Part shown: one piece after another, positions 1 to 8,195 of the stretch
How the letters are laid out: each line of letters opens with the position of its first letter
How positions within the stretch are numbered: the first letter of the stretch is position 1
Source: Thermoproteota archaeon
GTDB lineage: Archaea > Thermoproteota > Methanomethylicia > Methanomethylicales > Methanomethylicaceae
DNA: 64,000 nucleotides
Assembly (NCBI GenBank): GCA_016882195.1
Contig: VGLU01000001.1
Span: 1-64,000, forward strand
Direction: 5' to 3'
The notes under the pieces: model-generated
Databases searched by the model: none
What the model was told of the DNA's origin: nothing
Seen by the model: only the letters and a program-made list of their open reading frames with translations
Translations under genes and position numbers: made by a program

Positions 1-915
1 ATCGCCCTGCCTGCTCCACGTCGCCCTGGGCACCTCAGGCACGGGATAGATCCTAAGCGCCCTCGACTTGCACATCTCCACGCAGACCTCGCACCCTACG
101 CACTTCAGGTCGTTTACCGGCGAAACGTAGTAGTCCTTGGTCTTCTTGAATACCTGCTGTGGGCATACCGACTCGCAAACCCCGCACGCGGCGCAGGCAC
201 CGTGGTCCACAATGACGCGGTACCGCGCCTTCTCCCTCCGCACATCCCAGACGCCCTTGGCCGCCTTGACGAAGTAGCGCGGGTTCTCAGCGACTATCTT
301 CTTCAATGAGGACCTCGGGAGCCTTAGACCTACACCAGCGACCAGATCGTTGACGTGAGCCGCCTCCTGTTTATCCGCCTCTTGGATTCTGGCGTTCTTG
401 CCCAGCGTTGGCTCGTTTCCCATGAAGTAGATCCTCCCCCCGATCATGGACTCGCCGGCATAATCCCCGAGCCTGCCCATCACCACAACCTTACCGCCCA
501 TCATGTAGAGCCCGGTCATTATCCCCGTATCGCCGCCGATGATTATGGAGCCGTTCTTCATGAGCGCACCAACCCTGTCTCCGGCGTCCTCCCTCACTAC
601 GATGGTCCCGCCGTAGATGCCCTGCCCAACGCCGTTCCCGGCGTGCCCGCTGACGAGTATCGAACCTGCGGTCATGTTGTCCCCGAGGAACCAGCCAGCA
701 TTTCCGCGTATCCTCAGCTCAGCACCTTCTATCATGGTCCCGGCGAAGTAGCCGACCGATCCCGACACCTCGATGTCCATCCTTCCCCCCAGACCAGCCG
801 CTATGTTGTGCATGCCCCTCGGGTTCTCAATAACAGCCCTCTCAGTGGAGAGGCTCCCCCTCAGGAGCCTGTTGAGCTCCCTCGTGCCCATGTTGCTGGC
901 GTCTATTGCCTTCAT
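1..915 (-). CDS. Glutamate synthase GXGXG domain fused to a di-cluster ferredoxin (partial)
   Basis: Partial gene that runs off the left edge; 305 codons are visible from an ATG at 915. Residues ~40-190 are a glycine-rich beta-helix typical of the C-terminal GXGXG domain of the glutamate synthase large subunit (for example IIGGDTGIMTGLYMMGGKVV). They are followed by two CxxCxxCxxxC ferredoxin motifs near residues 238-250 and 270-282, so two [4Fe-4S] clusters. The ATG overlaps the stop of the upstream glutaminase gene (ATGA), which suggests translational coupling. In canonical GltB the order is glutaminase, FMN domain, GXGXG. Here GXGXG comes directly after the glutaminase, so the FMN domain, if present, lies beyond the window. 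The protein probably helps assimilate ammonia to glutamate in the cytosol. Confidence 0.85.
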   Translation of the reverse strand, partial: MKAIDASNMGTRELNRLLRGSLSTERAVIENPRGMHNIAAGLGGRMDIEVSGSVGYFAGTMIEGAELRIRGNAGWFLGDNMTAGSILVSGHAGNGVGQGIYGGTIVVREDAGDRVGALMKNGSIIIGGDTGIMTGLYMMGGKVVVMGRLGDYAGESMIGGRIYFMGNEPTLGKNARIQEADKQEAAHVNDLVAGVGLRLPRSSLKKIVAENPRYFVKAAKGVWDVRREKARYRVIVDHGACAACGVCESVCPQQVFKKTKDYYVSPVNDLKCVGCEVCVEMCKSRALRIYPVPEVPRATWSRQGD

Positions 916-1823
916 TTCGCTCCCCAACACAATACCTCCCCAGGTCCAAGATTCCTTATCTTTCCGGCCTTGCTCACGATCCTCAGGGCGTTCTCCTCGG
1001 ACGCCACGGCCCGGATGTCGTTCCCCTCTAAGATTACAAGGGGTCTGAGCCCCAGCCTGTCCCTGACCATGCCGATCTCCTCCCCGGTTGATATGATGTA
1101 GGAGAAGGGCCCGTCCAGATCCTCCACCGAGGTTTTAAGGGCCTCGCTCAGGCAGTTGCCCTCCCTCAGCCTCCCGATCAGGTAGTGCACGATCAGTTCA
1201 GAGTCGTTCTCGGTCTGGAAGCAGACGCCCTTCCTCTCCATGCGCTCCCTGCACCTCCAGTAGTTGGTTATCTGCCCGTTGTGGACCAGTGCTACATCTA
1301 GGTAGTTGAAGGATTGGAAGGGGTGGGCGTGGAGCAGATCCACGCAGCTCTCGGTGGAGAACCTCACGTGCCCTATGCCGTGGCTTCCAGAGAACTTGCT
1401 GACGCAAAAGCGCCTGTTCAGCTCCTCCGCCGTCGTGGTGTCCTTTAATATCTCCATCTTCCTTCCAAGGCTGAGCACCTTCGAGATGCCCGTGCTGTTT
1501 ATGCCCTCCACGATACCCGTGAGGTTGCCCAGCTCCGCCTTCACGAGGTATGTGTCGAAGCCGTGGCCCTTCATGGTGTTAATCTGGATGTTTCTGATGT
1601 CCCCTCCCGTCTGCGCTATGGCGGTGGATACCTTGCTGAGGGCGCCCACGATGTCCTTCGTGAAGACCCTTATCAAGTACTCCTCCTCAGGAAGGACCTC
1701 GCTCCTGTAGAGCGCGACGCCGGCAGAGTCGAGCCCCCTGTGTTGGAGCCCCACAAGCATCTCGATAAGCAGTTTGCCGACCTCGCCCTTTCCGTCCAGC
1801 ATTACCCCTGCAATTCCGCAGAT
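912..1823 (-). CDS. Class II glutamine amidotransferase domain of archaeal glutamate synthase
   Basis: This is an Ntn-hydrolase glutaminase (GltB domain 1 type) that releases ammonia from glutamine for the neighbouring GXGXG/ferredoxin subunit. Visible motifs are QHRGLDSAG and GHVRFSTES, and the HNGQITNYWRCRE and ENDSELI segments. The catalytic Cys must be residue 2 of the primary product. The first ATG (1802) lies after it, while the in-frame codons just upstream read ATC-TGC-GGA-ATT-GCA (xCGIA). I therefore place the start at ATC 1823-1821, with GAGGGGG a few bases upstream; no ATG, GTG or TTG lies between it and an in-frame TAA at 1841-1839. The product is then 303 aa. A G-to-C sequence error in an original ATG is the alternative explanation. 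Confidence 0.8.
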   Translation of the reverse strand: MCGIAGVMLDGKGEVGKLLIEMLVGLQHRGLDSAGVALYRSEVLPEEEYLIRVFTKDIVGALSKVSTAIAQTGGDIRNIQINTMKGHGFDTYLVKAELGNLTGIVEGINSTGISKVLSLGRKMEILKDTTTAEELNRRFCVSKFSGSHGIGHVRFSTESCVDLLHAHPFQSFNYLDVALVHNGQITNYWRCRERMERKGVCFQTENDSELIVHYLIGRLREGNCLSEALKTSVEDLDGPFSYIISTGEEIGMVRDRLGLRPLVILEGNDIRAVASEENALRIVSKAGKIRNLGPGEVLCWGAK

Positions 1824-1940
1824 TTTCCTAACCCCCTCTTAATAATTTATGTCTAGATTATGTCACATTTCTAAGAGATTCTTCATTTTTCTGCCGTTTT
1901 CCTAAGCTTACTTTTGTGGTAATTATATTGAAGTGAAACA

Positions 1941-1948
1941 TTTATATA
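1941..1948 (+). promoter_or_regulatory. TATA box of the Lrp-family gene
   Basis: TTTATATA lies ~25 bp before an ATG at 1970. That ATG opens a four-codon mini-ORF (Met-Asn-Trp-Ser-stop) just before a duplicated leader, not the Lrp gene itself. The spacing fits an archaeal promoter. Confidence 0.6.
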
Positions 1949-1972
1949 CATTTCTACAAATAGAGTGATATG

Positions 1973-2021
1973 AATTGGTCATAAAAATAGGAGAAGTGCA
2001 ATAATTGGTCAAAAAAATAGG
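1973..2021 (+). repeat. Direct repeat duplicating the start of the Lrp gene
   Basis: Positions 1973-1991 and 2003-2021 are 19-bp copies of AATTGGTCAWAAAAATAGG with one mismatch and a 30-bp period. The first copy contains a TTG-started nine-codon ORF (MVIKIGEVQ) that stops immediately before the TTG of the Lrp gene (MVKKIGQIF). Confidence 0.8.
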
Positions 2022-2601
2022 GCAGATCTTTTCGATCGATGACAAGGATAGGGCAATTCTAAGGAGACTCATCAGAGATCCCACGATCTCCGACAATCAG
2101 ATCGCAAAACTCACCGGTATGCCCGTCAAGACGGTCAACAGGAGGAGGAAGGCGCTTGAGGAGAACGGGATAGTCAGCTACCACCTGAACGTGAATATGG
2201 GCAGAGGTGGGACGGGGAGGTTCTTGGCTAGGCACCTCTACATTATAGAGTTCAAGCTCGGCTTCCCACAGTCCCGGCTCGTAAAGGAGATAAAGGAGGA
2301 GCCGAACGTCAGGACGATCTTCACAGACCACATCTATGAGTCACACATCGCCGAGATAGACGGGCATACCGCGCTGATAATGCTCGTGGAGGGGCGGAGC
2401 GATGAGGAGATAAACGAGGCCTTCAACTCCAAGATAATTCCCTCTCTGAAGAAGAATCACGGCGAGGATGCCATAACAAATGTGAAGACCATAAGGCTCG
2501 GCGACCCCATAAGGATATTCCACAACTACATTTTCATGGTGAACATGGAGAAGGGGAAGATCCGAGAGGATTGGTCGGACAACGCCATATTTGTGGGGTG
2601 A
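2005..2601 (+). CDS. Lrp/AsnC-family transcription regulator
   Basis: DNA-binding regulator of 198 aa. The N-terminal winged helix-turn-helix (residues ~12-60) reads DDKDRAILRRLIRDPTISD and continues through a recognition helix with MPVKTVNRRRKALEE. The C-terminal ~130 residues look like a ligand/oligomerisation domain, longer than the usual RAM domain. The start is TTG at 2005. It is preceded by a near copy of the first six codons that ends in TAA, so expression may be controlled at the leader. It is divergent from the glutamate synthase genes and could regulate nitrogen assimilation, but that link rests only on position. Confidence 0.85.
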   Translation: MVKKIGQIFSIDDKDRAILRRLIRDPTISDNQIAKLTGMPVKTVNRRRKALEENGIVSYHLNVNMGRGGTGRFLARHLYIIEFKLGFPQSRLVKEIKEEPNVRTIFTDHIYESHIAEIDGHTALIMLVEGRSDEEINEAFNSKIIPSLKKNHGEDAITNVKTIRLGDPIRIFHNYIFMVNMEKGKIREDWSDNAIFVG

Positions 2602-2634
2602 ACGCCCTCGCTAAATGCGATGGTATCTGCCGAT

Positions 2635-3858
2635 CTAGCTCTTCTTCGGTCTCCTCCTCGTCGAGGCTATGCTGATGATGTCCCTGTCGTGGAGCAGATA
2701 GTCCTTCGGGAGCCTGAGCCCGCTCGTGGCGTCTATGGCGTAGATGAATCCGTTCGCGAGGTCCGAGTGGATCGCCCAAGCCAGGTCCAAGGGGGTGGAT
2801 CCCTGAGGTAGCATGAAGGCGTCGGGGAGGACGTTGCCCTTCCTGTCGGAGTACCGCTTGGCGTCCTCCACAGGATAGACCACGTTCATCATGAGGAGCT
2901 TGAAGACGGATGCGGAGATCGCCTGATCCACGCCGGTCCTAAGCCACTTGTCGAAGACCCTGGAGCGGACGTAGTCTATGGCCCACCTCTGCTTCGGCGT
3001 CAGCCCCGACTCGTCCTTGACGCGGAAGCCCTCCTCTCCGGGCACGTAGGAGATGGTGCCTGCCTTCTCCGCCCTCCTGAGCATCAGCTCCACGTCCGCT
3101 GAGCACGGAACAACGAAGCGCTCCCCGAAGGTCTCCTGCAGCCCCTTGAAGTTCTTCTCGGCCACCGGCATGTCCATCTTGTTGGCGACTATAAGCGTCG
3201 GCTTGGAGAGGTACCTGATCTCGGTGGCGAAGGTCTTGAAGTCCTCGTCCTCCCAGTCCTCGAAGGGTATGCCTATGAGGCGGGTCCTCTCCAGGGCTGT
3301 CTTTATGTGCCACTCCTTGACCTTTATGCCCGCCAAGATCTCGAAGAAGGCCTTGGCGAGGCCCATGTTCTTGCCCTCCATGAGCCTCCGCACCTGATCG
3401 GCGTTCTCCATGAGGTTCTTCATGTACCACCTTATCAGCTCCTCCTCAGTGTCGTAGTAGTCCGCGAGCGGCGAGCCCATCCCAGGCTCGCAGATCTCAC
3501 CCTTGGAGTTGATGCCGCCCGAGGCGTCCACGACGTGGAGGAGGACATCTGCCTGGGCGGCCACCGAGAGGAACTGGTTCCCGAGCCCCGCCCCCTCCCA
3601 CGCGCCCTTTATGAGCCCGGGGAGGTCGATCACCTCTATGGGTATGAACCTCCATCCATCGATGCAGGCAGAGTTCTGCGGGTTGTCCTTGACGCCGAGC
3701 TCCCTGCAGACGCAGGCGGTCTTCGCGTATCCCACCCCGATGTTGGGAACCTTGGTTGTGAACGGGTAGTTGGAGATCTCGGCGTTCAGCAGGGTTACGG
3801 CGTTGAATAATGTGGTCTTACCGGTATTGGTTTTACCAACGATGCCGACCTTTAACAT
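2635..3858 (-). CDS. YchF/OLA1-like P-loop GTPase with TGS domain
   Basis: Translation-associated GTPase of 407 aa. The Walker A/G1 motif GKTNTGKTT is at residues 8-16, G3 DLPG at 78-81 and G4 NKMD at 226-229. A helical insertion follows G3 and a TGS-like beta domain occupies roughly residues 320-400. Bacterial YchF and eukaryotic OLA1 usually have a changed G4 (NxxE) and prefer ATP. The intact NKMD here predicts GTP specificity and matches the archaeal branch. It is convergent with the Lrp gene and divergent from the creatininase-family gene. Confidence 0.88.
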   Translation of the reverse strand: MLKVGIVGKTNTGKTTLFNAVTLLNAEISNYPFTTKVPNIGVGYAKTACVCRELGVKDNPQNSACIDGWRFIPIEVIDLPGLIKGAWEGAGLGNQFLSVAAQADVLLHVVDASGGINSKGEICEPGMGSPLADYYDTEEELIRWYMKNLMENADQVRRLMEGKNMGLAKAFFEILAGIKVKEWHIKTALERTRLIGIPFEDWEDEDFKTFATEIRYLSKPTLIVANKMDMPVAEKNFKGLQETFGERFVVPCSADVELMLRRAEKAGTISYVPGEEGFRVKDESGLTPKQRWAIDYVRSRVFDKWLRTGVDQAISASVFKLLMMNVVYPVEDAKRYSDRKGNVLPDAFMLPQGSTPLDLAWAIHSDLANGFIYAIDATSGLRLPKDYLLHDRDIISIASTRRRPKKS

Positions 3859-3988
3859 GAGAAGCCCTCACGATATACGCAGTAAGGCGCGATATAATTT
3901 CTTTTCTGCGCCTTGAGGGCGATCTATCAGCGCCTCAAGGATCGCAAAGACTAAAATCTGAACCGACAGAGGATAACTCGGTGGGATT

Positions 3989-4699
3989 ATGAAGATAGTG
4001 GATATCACCGGTTCGAGATTCGACGGCGCGGATAAGAGCGTCGCACTGTTACCAGTGGGGAGTGTGGAGAGGCATGGGGAACACCTTCCGCTGGGCACCG
4101 ACGGGACAATCCCAGCCCACATAGCCGAGAGGGCTGGAGGGCTGCTTAAGTGCCTCGTCCTGCCAGTGGTCTGGTACGGCTCCTGTAAGGCTGTGAGGGG
4201 TTTCCCGGGCACCTTCGACATAGACTCCGAGGCGCTCTACAGGTACGTTTACAGCATCATGGTAGAGGCGCACAGAAATGGCGTGAGGCTCCTCGTGGTC
4301 GTCAACGGCCACGGCGGGAACACCACGCCCATATCCATGGCAGCCAGGGAGGTATCGAGTAGTTCAGATCTCGCAGTCGTCGTGCTGGACTGGTGGAAGG
4401 AGCTCGGCACCGAGAAGCTCAAGATATTCACCTCGCCAGGCCACGCGGGGGAGGACGAAACGAGCACCATGCTCGCCATATCTGAGGGCAGTGTAGACAT
4501 GAAGAGGGCAAAGGTTCACGAAGTAACCTACCCCAAGTTCAGAATTTACTCCAAGAGGATTGACGAGGAGCTGTACAGTATAGCCTTAACTGGAGACGCA
4601 AGGAAGGCAACAAGGAGGAAGGGCGAGGAGCTGTTGGATGCGGTGGTGCACGACCTCATCGCCATTGTAAGAGAGGCTCGGCAGATGCTCGATCTCTAA
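3989..4699 (+). CDS. Creatininase-family amidohydrolase
   Basis: Metal-dependent amidohydrolase fold of 236 aa. Metal-site residues are visible as VERHGEHLPLGTD (Glu27, His29, Asp38), NGHGGN (~residues 107-112) and HAGEDETS (Glu near 153). The family covers creatininase, MftE and the archaeal formylamide deformylase ArfB of riboflavin/F420 synthesis. The last is attractive in an archaeon, but the sequence alone does not separate them. The gene stands alone with a 46-bp gap to the next gene on the same strand. Confidence 0.85.
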   Translation: MKIVDITGSRFDGADKSVALLPVGSVERHGEHLPLGTDGTIPAHIAERAGGLLKCLVLPVVWYGSCKAVRGFPGTFDIDSEALYRYVYSIMVEAHRNGVRLLVVVNGHGGNTTPISMAAREVSSSSDLAVVVLDWWKELGTEKLKIFTSPGHAGEDETSTMLAISEGSVDMKRAKVHEVTYPKFRIYSKRIDEELYSIALTGDARKATRRKGEELLDAVVHDLIAIVREARQMLDL

Positions 4700-4745
4700 T
4701 CCTCCATTAAGCCGCTCTGTTTTTTAGTTCGAAAGCGGAAGTTAG

Positions 4746-5174
4746 ATGTGGTGTTGCATGTTGAAGATTGGGTTTAGGGATGTGCGGATCAACACCGAGG
4801 CGAGGAAGGAGGTCGTGGATATCACCCACGAGGTCTCGAGGGCGGTCACCGAGAGCGGGATTACGGATGGCATATGCGTCCTCCACTCCATGCACTCCAC
4901 GAGCGCAATAATAATCAATGAGAATGAGGGCGGGCTGATCAACGACATTATAACGAAGGTGAAGGAGGACTATCCGTCGGGCAAGGGCTGGGAACACAAC
5001 ATGATAGATAACAACGCCGATGGACATCTAGCAGGCGCGTTCATCGGACCGTCCATCACGATCCCTGTGAGGGGCGGCTCACCTGTGCTGGGAACCTGGC
5101 AGAGCGTCTTCTTCCTTGAACTCGATGGACCGAGATCTGGCAGGAGAGTAGTCATAGAGGTCATTGGCAAATAA
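4746..5174 (+). CDS. YjbQ-family (UPF0047) protein
   Basis: Small single-domain protein of 142 aa. Conserved family signatures are HSMHSTSAIIINENEGG, HLAGAFIGPSITIPV and the closing WQSVFFLELDGPR. Members have weak thiamine-phosphate synthase activity in some bacteria, but the true role is unclear. The ATG at 4746 gives an N-terminal MWCC; the next ATG at 4758 (MLKIGFRDV) fits family length better and may be the real start. It sits downstream of the creatininase-family gene and could be co-transcribed with it. Confidence 0.88.
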   Translation: MWCCMLKIGFRDVRINTEARKEVVDITHEVSRAVTESGITDGICVLHSMHSTSAIIINENEGGLINDIITKVKEDYPSGKGWEHNMIDNNADGHLAGAFIGPSITIPVRGGSPVLGTWQSVFFLELDGPRSGRRVVIEVIGK

Positions 5175-5237
5175 TCGCTTTGAGCCTGGTTCAAGTGCAG
5201 GCGCAAAGAAACGTAAGGAAAAAGCATGTTGGCGGAT

Positions 5238-6401
5238 TCAGAGCAGTATTGATGCGATCTTTACGGCGGCTACCGGGTGCCGCATGAGTTTGAAGGCGAC
5301 CCTCTTCACGTCCAAGCCGTTTGCGAGGTCTACCACATCGTCGCCATTCAGGATGTCCCCAAGCAGGTTGAGGTCATCGTCGTTGAGCCTCTCCAGCGCC
5401 CTGAGCACCCTGAGGCTCTGTTTTATCCTCGATCCCCAGTACCTGTTGTAATTCGCCGGGTATCCCTCCAGCAGGGAGAGGTCCTTGGATCCCAGCGACT
5501 CCGCGGCCGCCTCGCCTGCGATGCTCCCAGCAGCCATGCTGGTGCGTATGCCTCCCCCGGTTATGGGGATGACCTGACCGCTGGAGTCGCCGCAGAGCAC
5601 CACATTGCCCTTAACAACCTCCTTCAGCTGCCCGCCAACCGGAACTCCTCCGCCGCCCTCCTTCACGACCTTGGCGTTCTTGAAGAAGTCCGGGTGGTTC
5701 GCCACGAACTTGTCGAGGTAAGGTTTTGCGGGTTTTCCCCTCACCCCTATCCCGACGTTCGCCATATACTCATTCTTGGCAAAGACCCAGGCGTAGCCAA
5801 GCGGGGCGACCTCATTCCCCATGTAGATGCGGATCATGCCCCTCTCTGGGATGTTGCAGTTGACCATCACGTACTGCATGGTGGGTATGAGCTCGTAGCC
5901 CTCGGTGCCGAAGCCGCACTCCCTCGAGACGACCGAACCGACGCCGTCGGCCCCGATGAGCACCTTGAAGGATGCCTCCTTGGTCTCGCCCTTCTGCTCG
6001 TAGACGACGCCTCGAGCCTCGCCGCTCTTTCTCACGACCTTCTTTACCTCGCTCCTCATCTGCAGGTCAGAGCCTGCTGAGACGGCCTCGCTGGCGAGGG
6101 CGCAGAGGAAGAGCGGCTTGTTGAGGATGTAGCCCTTGTACGTCGCCCCATAGATCTTCACCGCCTTCCCCTCATCTGGAGGGTAGACGTACGCACCGTC
6201 GACGTTGTTGGATATGAGCGACGGCGACGGCGAGATCTCGGCGGTCTTGAACGCCGAGGTGGACACGGCCTCCGCACATGTCCTCGTCCCGAGATCCTTG
6301 TCCTTCTCCAGGATCAGTACGGAGAAGCCCTTCTTTGCGATCCTCTTGGCTGCCATGAGTCCTGCCGGGCCGGCACCAACGACAACGGCATCGTAATCCA
6401 T
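5238..6401 (-). CDS. Geranylgeranyl reductase family FAD-dependent oxidoreductase
   Basis: Flavoprotein of 387 aa. It has an N-terminal Rossmann dinucleotide site (VVGAGPAG, residues 7-14), a GADGVGS motif near residue 163 and a second FAD contact (LCGDSSGQVIPITGGG) near 283. In archaea this family saturates the geranylgeranyl chains of ether lipids, and some members act on other polyprenyl substrates. It acts at the membrane surface. The protein is full length and its start is an ordinary ATG. The gene is divergent from the next one. Confidence 0.87.
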   Translation of the reverse strand: MDYDAVVVGAGPAGLMAAKRIAKKGFSVLILEKDKDLGTRTCAEAVSTSAFKTAEISPSPSLISNNVDGAYVYPPDEGKAVKIYGATYKGYILNKPLFLCALASEAVSAGSDLQMRSEVKKVVRKSGEARGVVYEQKGETKEASFKVLIGADGVGSVVSRECGFGTEGYELIPTMQYVMVNCNIPERGMIRIYMGNEVAPLGYAWVFAKNEYMANVGIGVRGKPAKPYLDKFVANHPDFFKNAKVVKEGGGGVPVGGQLKEVVKGNVVLCGDSSGQVIPITGGGIRTSMAAGSIAGEAAAESLGSKDLSLLEGYPANYNRYWGSRIKQSLRVLRALERLNDDDLNLLGDILNGDDVVDLANGLDVKRVAFKLMRHPVAAVKIASILL

Positions 6402-6436
6402 TAATAACCCTCACAGTTGAGGAGGATAAACAAGGA

Positions 6437-6445
6437 TTTATAAAA
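6437..6445 (+). promoter_or_regulatory. TATA box of the ornithine cyclodeaminase-family gene
   Basis: TTTATAAAA lies about 28 bp before the GTG at 6469, consistent with a leaderless or near-leaderless transcript and supporting that GTG as start. Confidence 0.55.
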
Positions 6446-6468
6446 ATATATGCCTAGAAGAGCATGGT

Positions 6469-7467
6469 GTGGTGATAACTTTGGTTCGCATGCTCTCCGG
6501 TTCAGACTTGAGGGTCGCCCTTCTCATGCGCGACGCCATAAAGGCAGTGGAGGAGGGCTTCAGGATGATGGCGCAGGGAAAGGTGATCATCCCTCAGAGG
6601 GTACCGCTAAATGTAGAGGAGTACAGCGGGGTCATGCTCTACATGCCCGCCTACATCAGGGGCAAAGACGCCCTGGTGATCAAAGAGGTCTCGGTCTACC
6701 CCGATAACGTCAAGCGCGGTCTGCCCACTATCCATGGGACGGTCCTCCTGAACGACCCGAGGAGCGGGAGGCTGCTGGCGATCATCGACGGAGCGGCGCT
6801 GACAGCCATAAGGACCGGCGCGGCCACGGGTGTAGCAACGAAGTACCTAGCAAGGTCTGATGCGGCCACAGCCGCCATATTCGGCGCCGGGACTCAAGCA
6901 AGAACGCAGCTGGAGGCGCTGGTGGAGGTTAGGGGGGTAAGGAGGGCGTGGGTCTTCGATGTGCTGCCGGAGGCCGCAAAGAGATACGCCACCAGCATGT
7001 CCCGAGAGCTGGGGACCGACGTTGTCGTGGCAAAGGATCCTAGAGAGGCTGTGAGCAGAGCAGACATCATAGTCACGGCGACCACCTCCAAGGAGCCTGT
7101 GGTGAAGGGAGGCTGGCTGGCGGATGGAACGCACATCAATGGAATCGGCTCCCACTACCCGACGACGAGGGAGGTGGACACCCCCGCGATCCTAAGGGCG
7201 AGGGGGAAGATCGTCGTGGACTCCCGCGAGGCATGCCTGAAGGAGGCTGGCGATATAATCATCCCCATCAAGGAGGGGGCGATAGCCGAAGGGGACATCT
7301 ACGCGGAGATCGGGGAGATCGTTAATGGAACGAAGGTGGGTCGTGCCTCCGATAAGGAGGTGACCTTCTTCAAGTCTGTGGGTCTGGCGGTGCAGGATGC
7401 CGCTACCGCCCTGGCAGCATACTCCGCGGCGTTGAAGAGAGGCGTAGGGAAGGAGGTCGAGATCTAA
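6469..7467 (+). CDS. Ornithine cyclodeaminase / archaeal alanine dehydrogenase family protein
   Basis: NAD(P)-dependent enzyme of 332 aa. A Rossmann site AIFGAGTQARTQLEAL lies at ~residues 138-153, preceded by the substrate-binding loop RTGAATGVATKYLA. INGIGSHYPTTREVD is typical of the family. Members deaminate ornithine to proline or interconvert alanine and pyruvate, and the substrate cannot be chosen from sequence. The ATG at 6490 (MLSGSDLRV) is an alternative start. The last four bases overlap the convergent ECF gene. Confidence 0.87.
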   Translation: MVITLVRMLSGSDLRVALLMRDAIKAVEEGFRMMAQGKVIIPQRVPLNVEEYSGVMLYMPAYIRGKDALVIKEVSVYPDNVKRGLPTIHGTVLLNDPRSGRLLAIIDGAALTAIRTGAATGVATKYLARSDAATAAIFGAGTQARTQLEALVEVRGVRRAWVFDVLPEAAKRYATSMSRELGTDVVVAKDPREAVSRADIIVTATTSKEPVVKGGWLADGTHINGIGSHYPTTREVDTPAILRARGKIVVDSREACLKEAGDIIIPIKEGAIAEGDIYAEIGEIVNGTKVGRASDKEVTFFKSVGLAVQDAATALAAYSAALKRGVGKEVEI

Positions 7468-8180
7468 CTATCGGGACTGCTGCCCTTGGTCATCTCTGGC
7501 AACACCCCCCTAACGGCAATGACCAGTGGCGCGCCGATTAAGGTGGCGACCACGGTTATGACCATCCTCTCCACCACGGTCACCGGAAGGATCCCGACGA
7601 AGAATGCCGGGATGGGGCTGAAGAACTGGATGAATATGAGGTTGCCGAGCATCTGTCCAGCCATTGTCGAGGGATAGCTGGAGAGCAGGATGCCTATGGT
7701 CAGTTTCCCCTTCTCCCTACTGAGGAGGAGGTCCGTGATCTTCCCTCTCAGCAGAAGGATTAGGGCGAGCCCTACGGTGTGCGGCATGGCGTAGATCGCC
7801 GCCTGCTGGCCAGTCGGTAGGAGAAACCACACTGCCAGAAGAAGTGCAAGGATCAGGGCGGATACCATCCATCCCTTCACCCTCAAGAGACTCCTCTTCG
7901 CCATGGCTGCGGCCGTCAGAGAGGAGACTACGGCAAGAGGCGTGAAAAGGAGACCTACACCTCCTCCGGTGATAGTCTTGCCCACTAGGGCGCCCAAGAA
8001 GGACGCTGCCGGCCCAAGACCCGGACCGAGCACGAGACCGTACCCCATCTCCAGCGACCTAGCGAAATCAATCTCCGCACCGGGGGCACCTATAATGGGG
8101 AACCCAGGCAGAAGACTGACGACCGTGTATACGGCCGCCAGCAGCGCAACCAGCGTTAGGCGCCTCGCTCTCACTCTCAA
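7464..8180 (-). CDS. ECF-transporter-like membrane protein (S component type)
   Basis: Integral membrane protein of 238 aa with about six to seven hydrophobic segments. The short basic N-terminus followed by LTLVALLAAVYTVVS, and the FLGALVGK segment, resemble substrate-specific S components of energy-coupling factor vitamin or metal transporters. No EcfA/EcfT genes lie beside it. It would share a general ECF module elsewhere or act alone. The substrate is unknown. The stop is convergent with the upstream dehydrogenase-family gene. Confidence 0.6.
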   Translation of the reverse strand: MRVRARRLTLVALLAAVYTVVSLLPGFPIIGAPGAEIDFARSLEMGYGLVLGPGLGPAASFLGALVGKTITGGGVGLLFTPLAVVSSLTAAAMAKRSLLRVKGWMVSALILALLLAVWFLLPTGQQAAIYAMPHTVGLALILLLRGKITDLLLSREKGKLTIGILLSSYPSTMAGQMLGNLIFIQFFSPIPAFFVGILPVTVVERMVITVVATLIGAPLVIAVRGVLPEMTKGSSPDS

Positions 8181-8195
8181 GGGAAGACCTCTAAA

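Noticed and set aside
1306..1856. Plus-strand open frames over the glutaminase gene
   Set aside because: They are shadows of the minus-strand gene and show no family features or ribosome sites.
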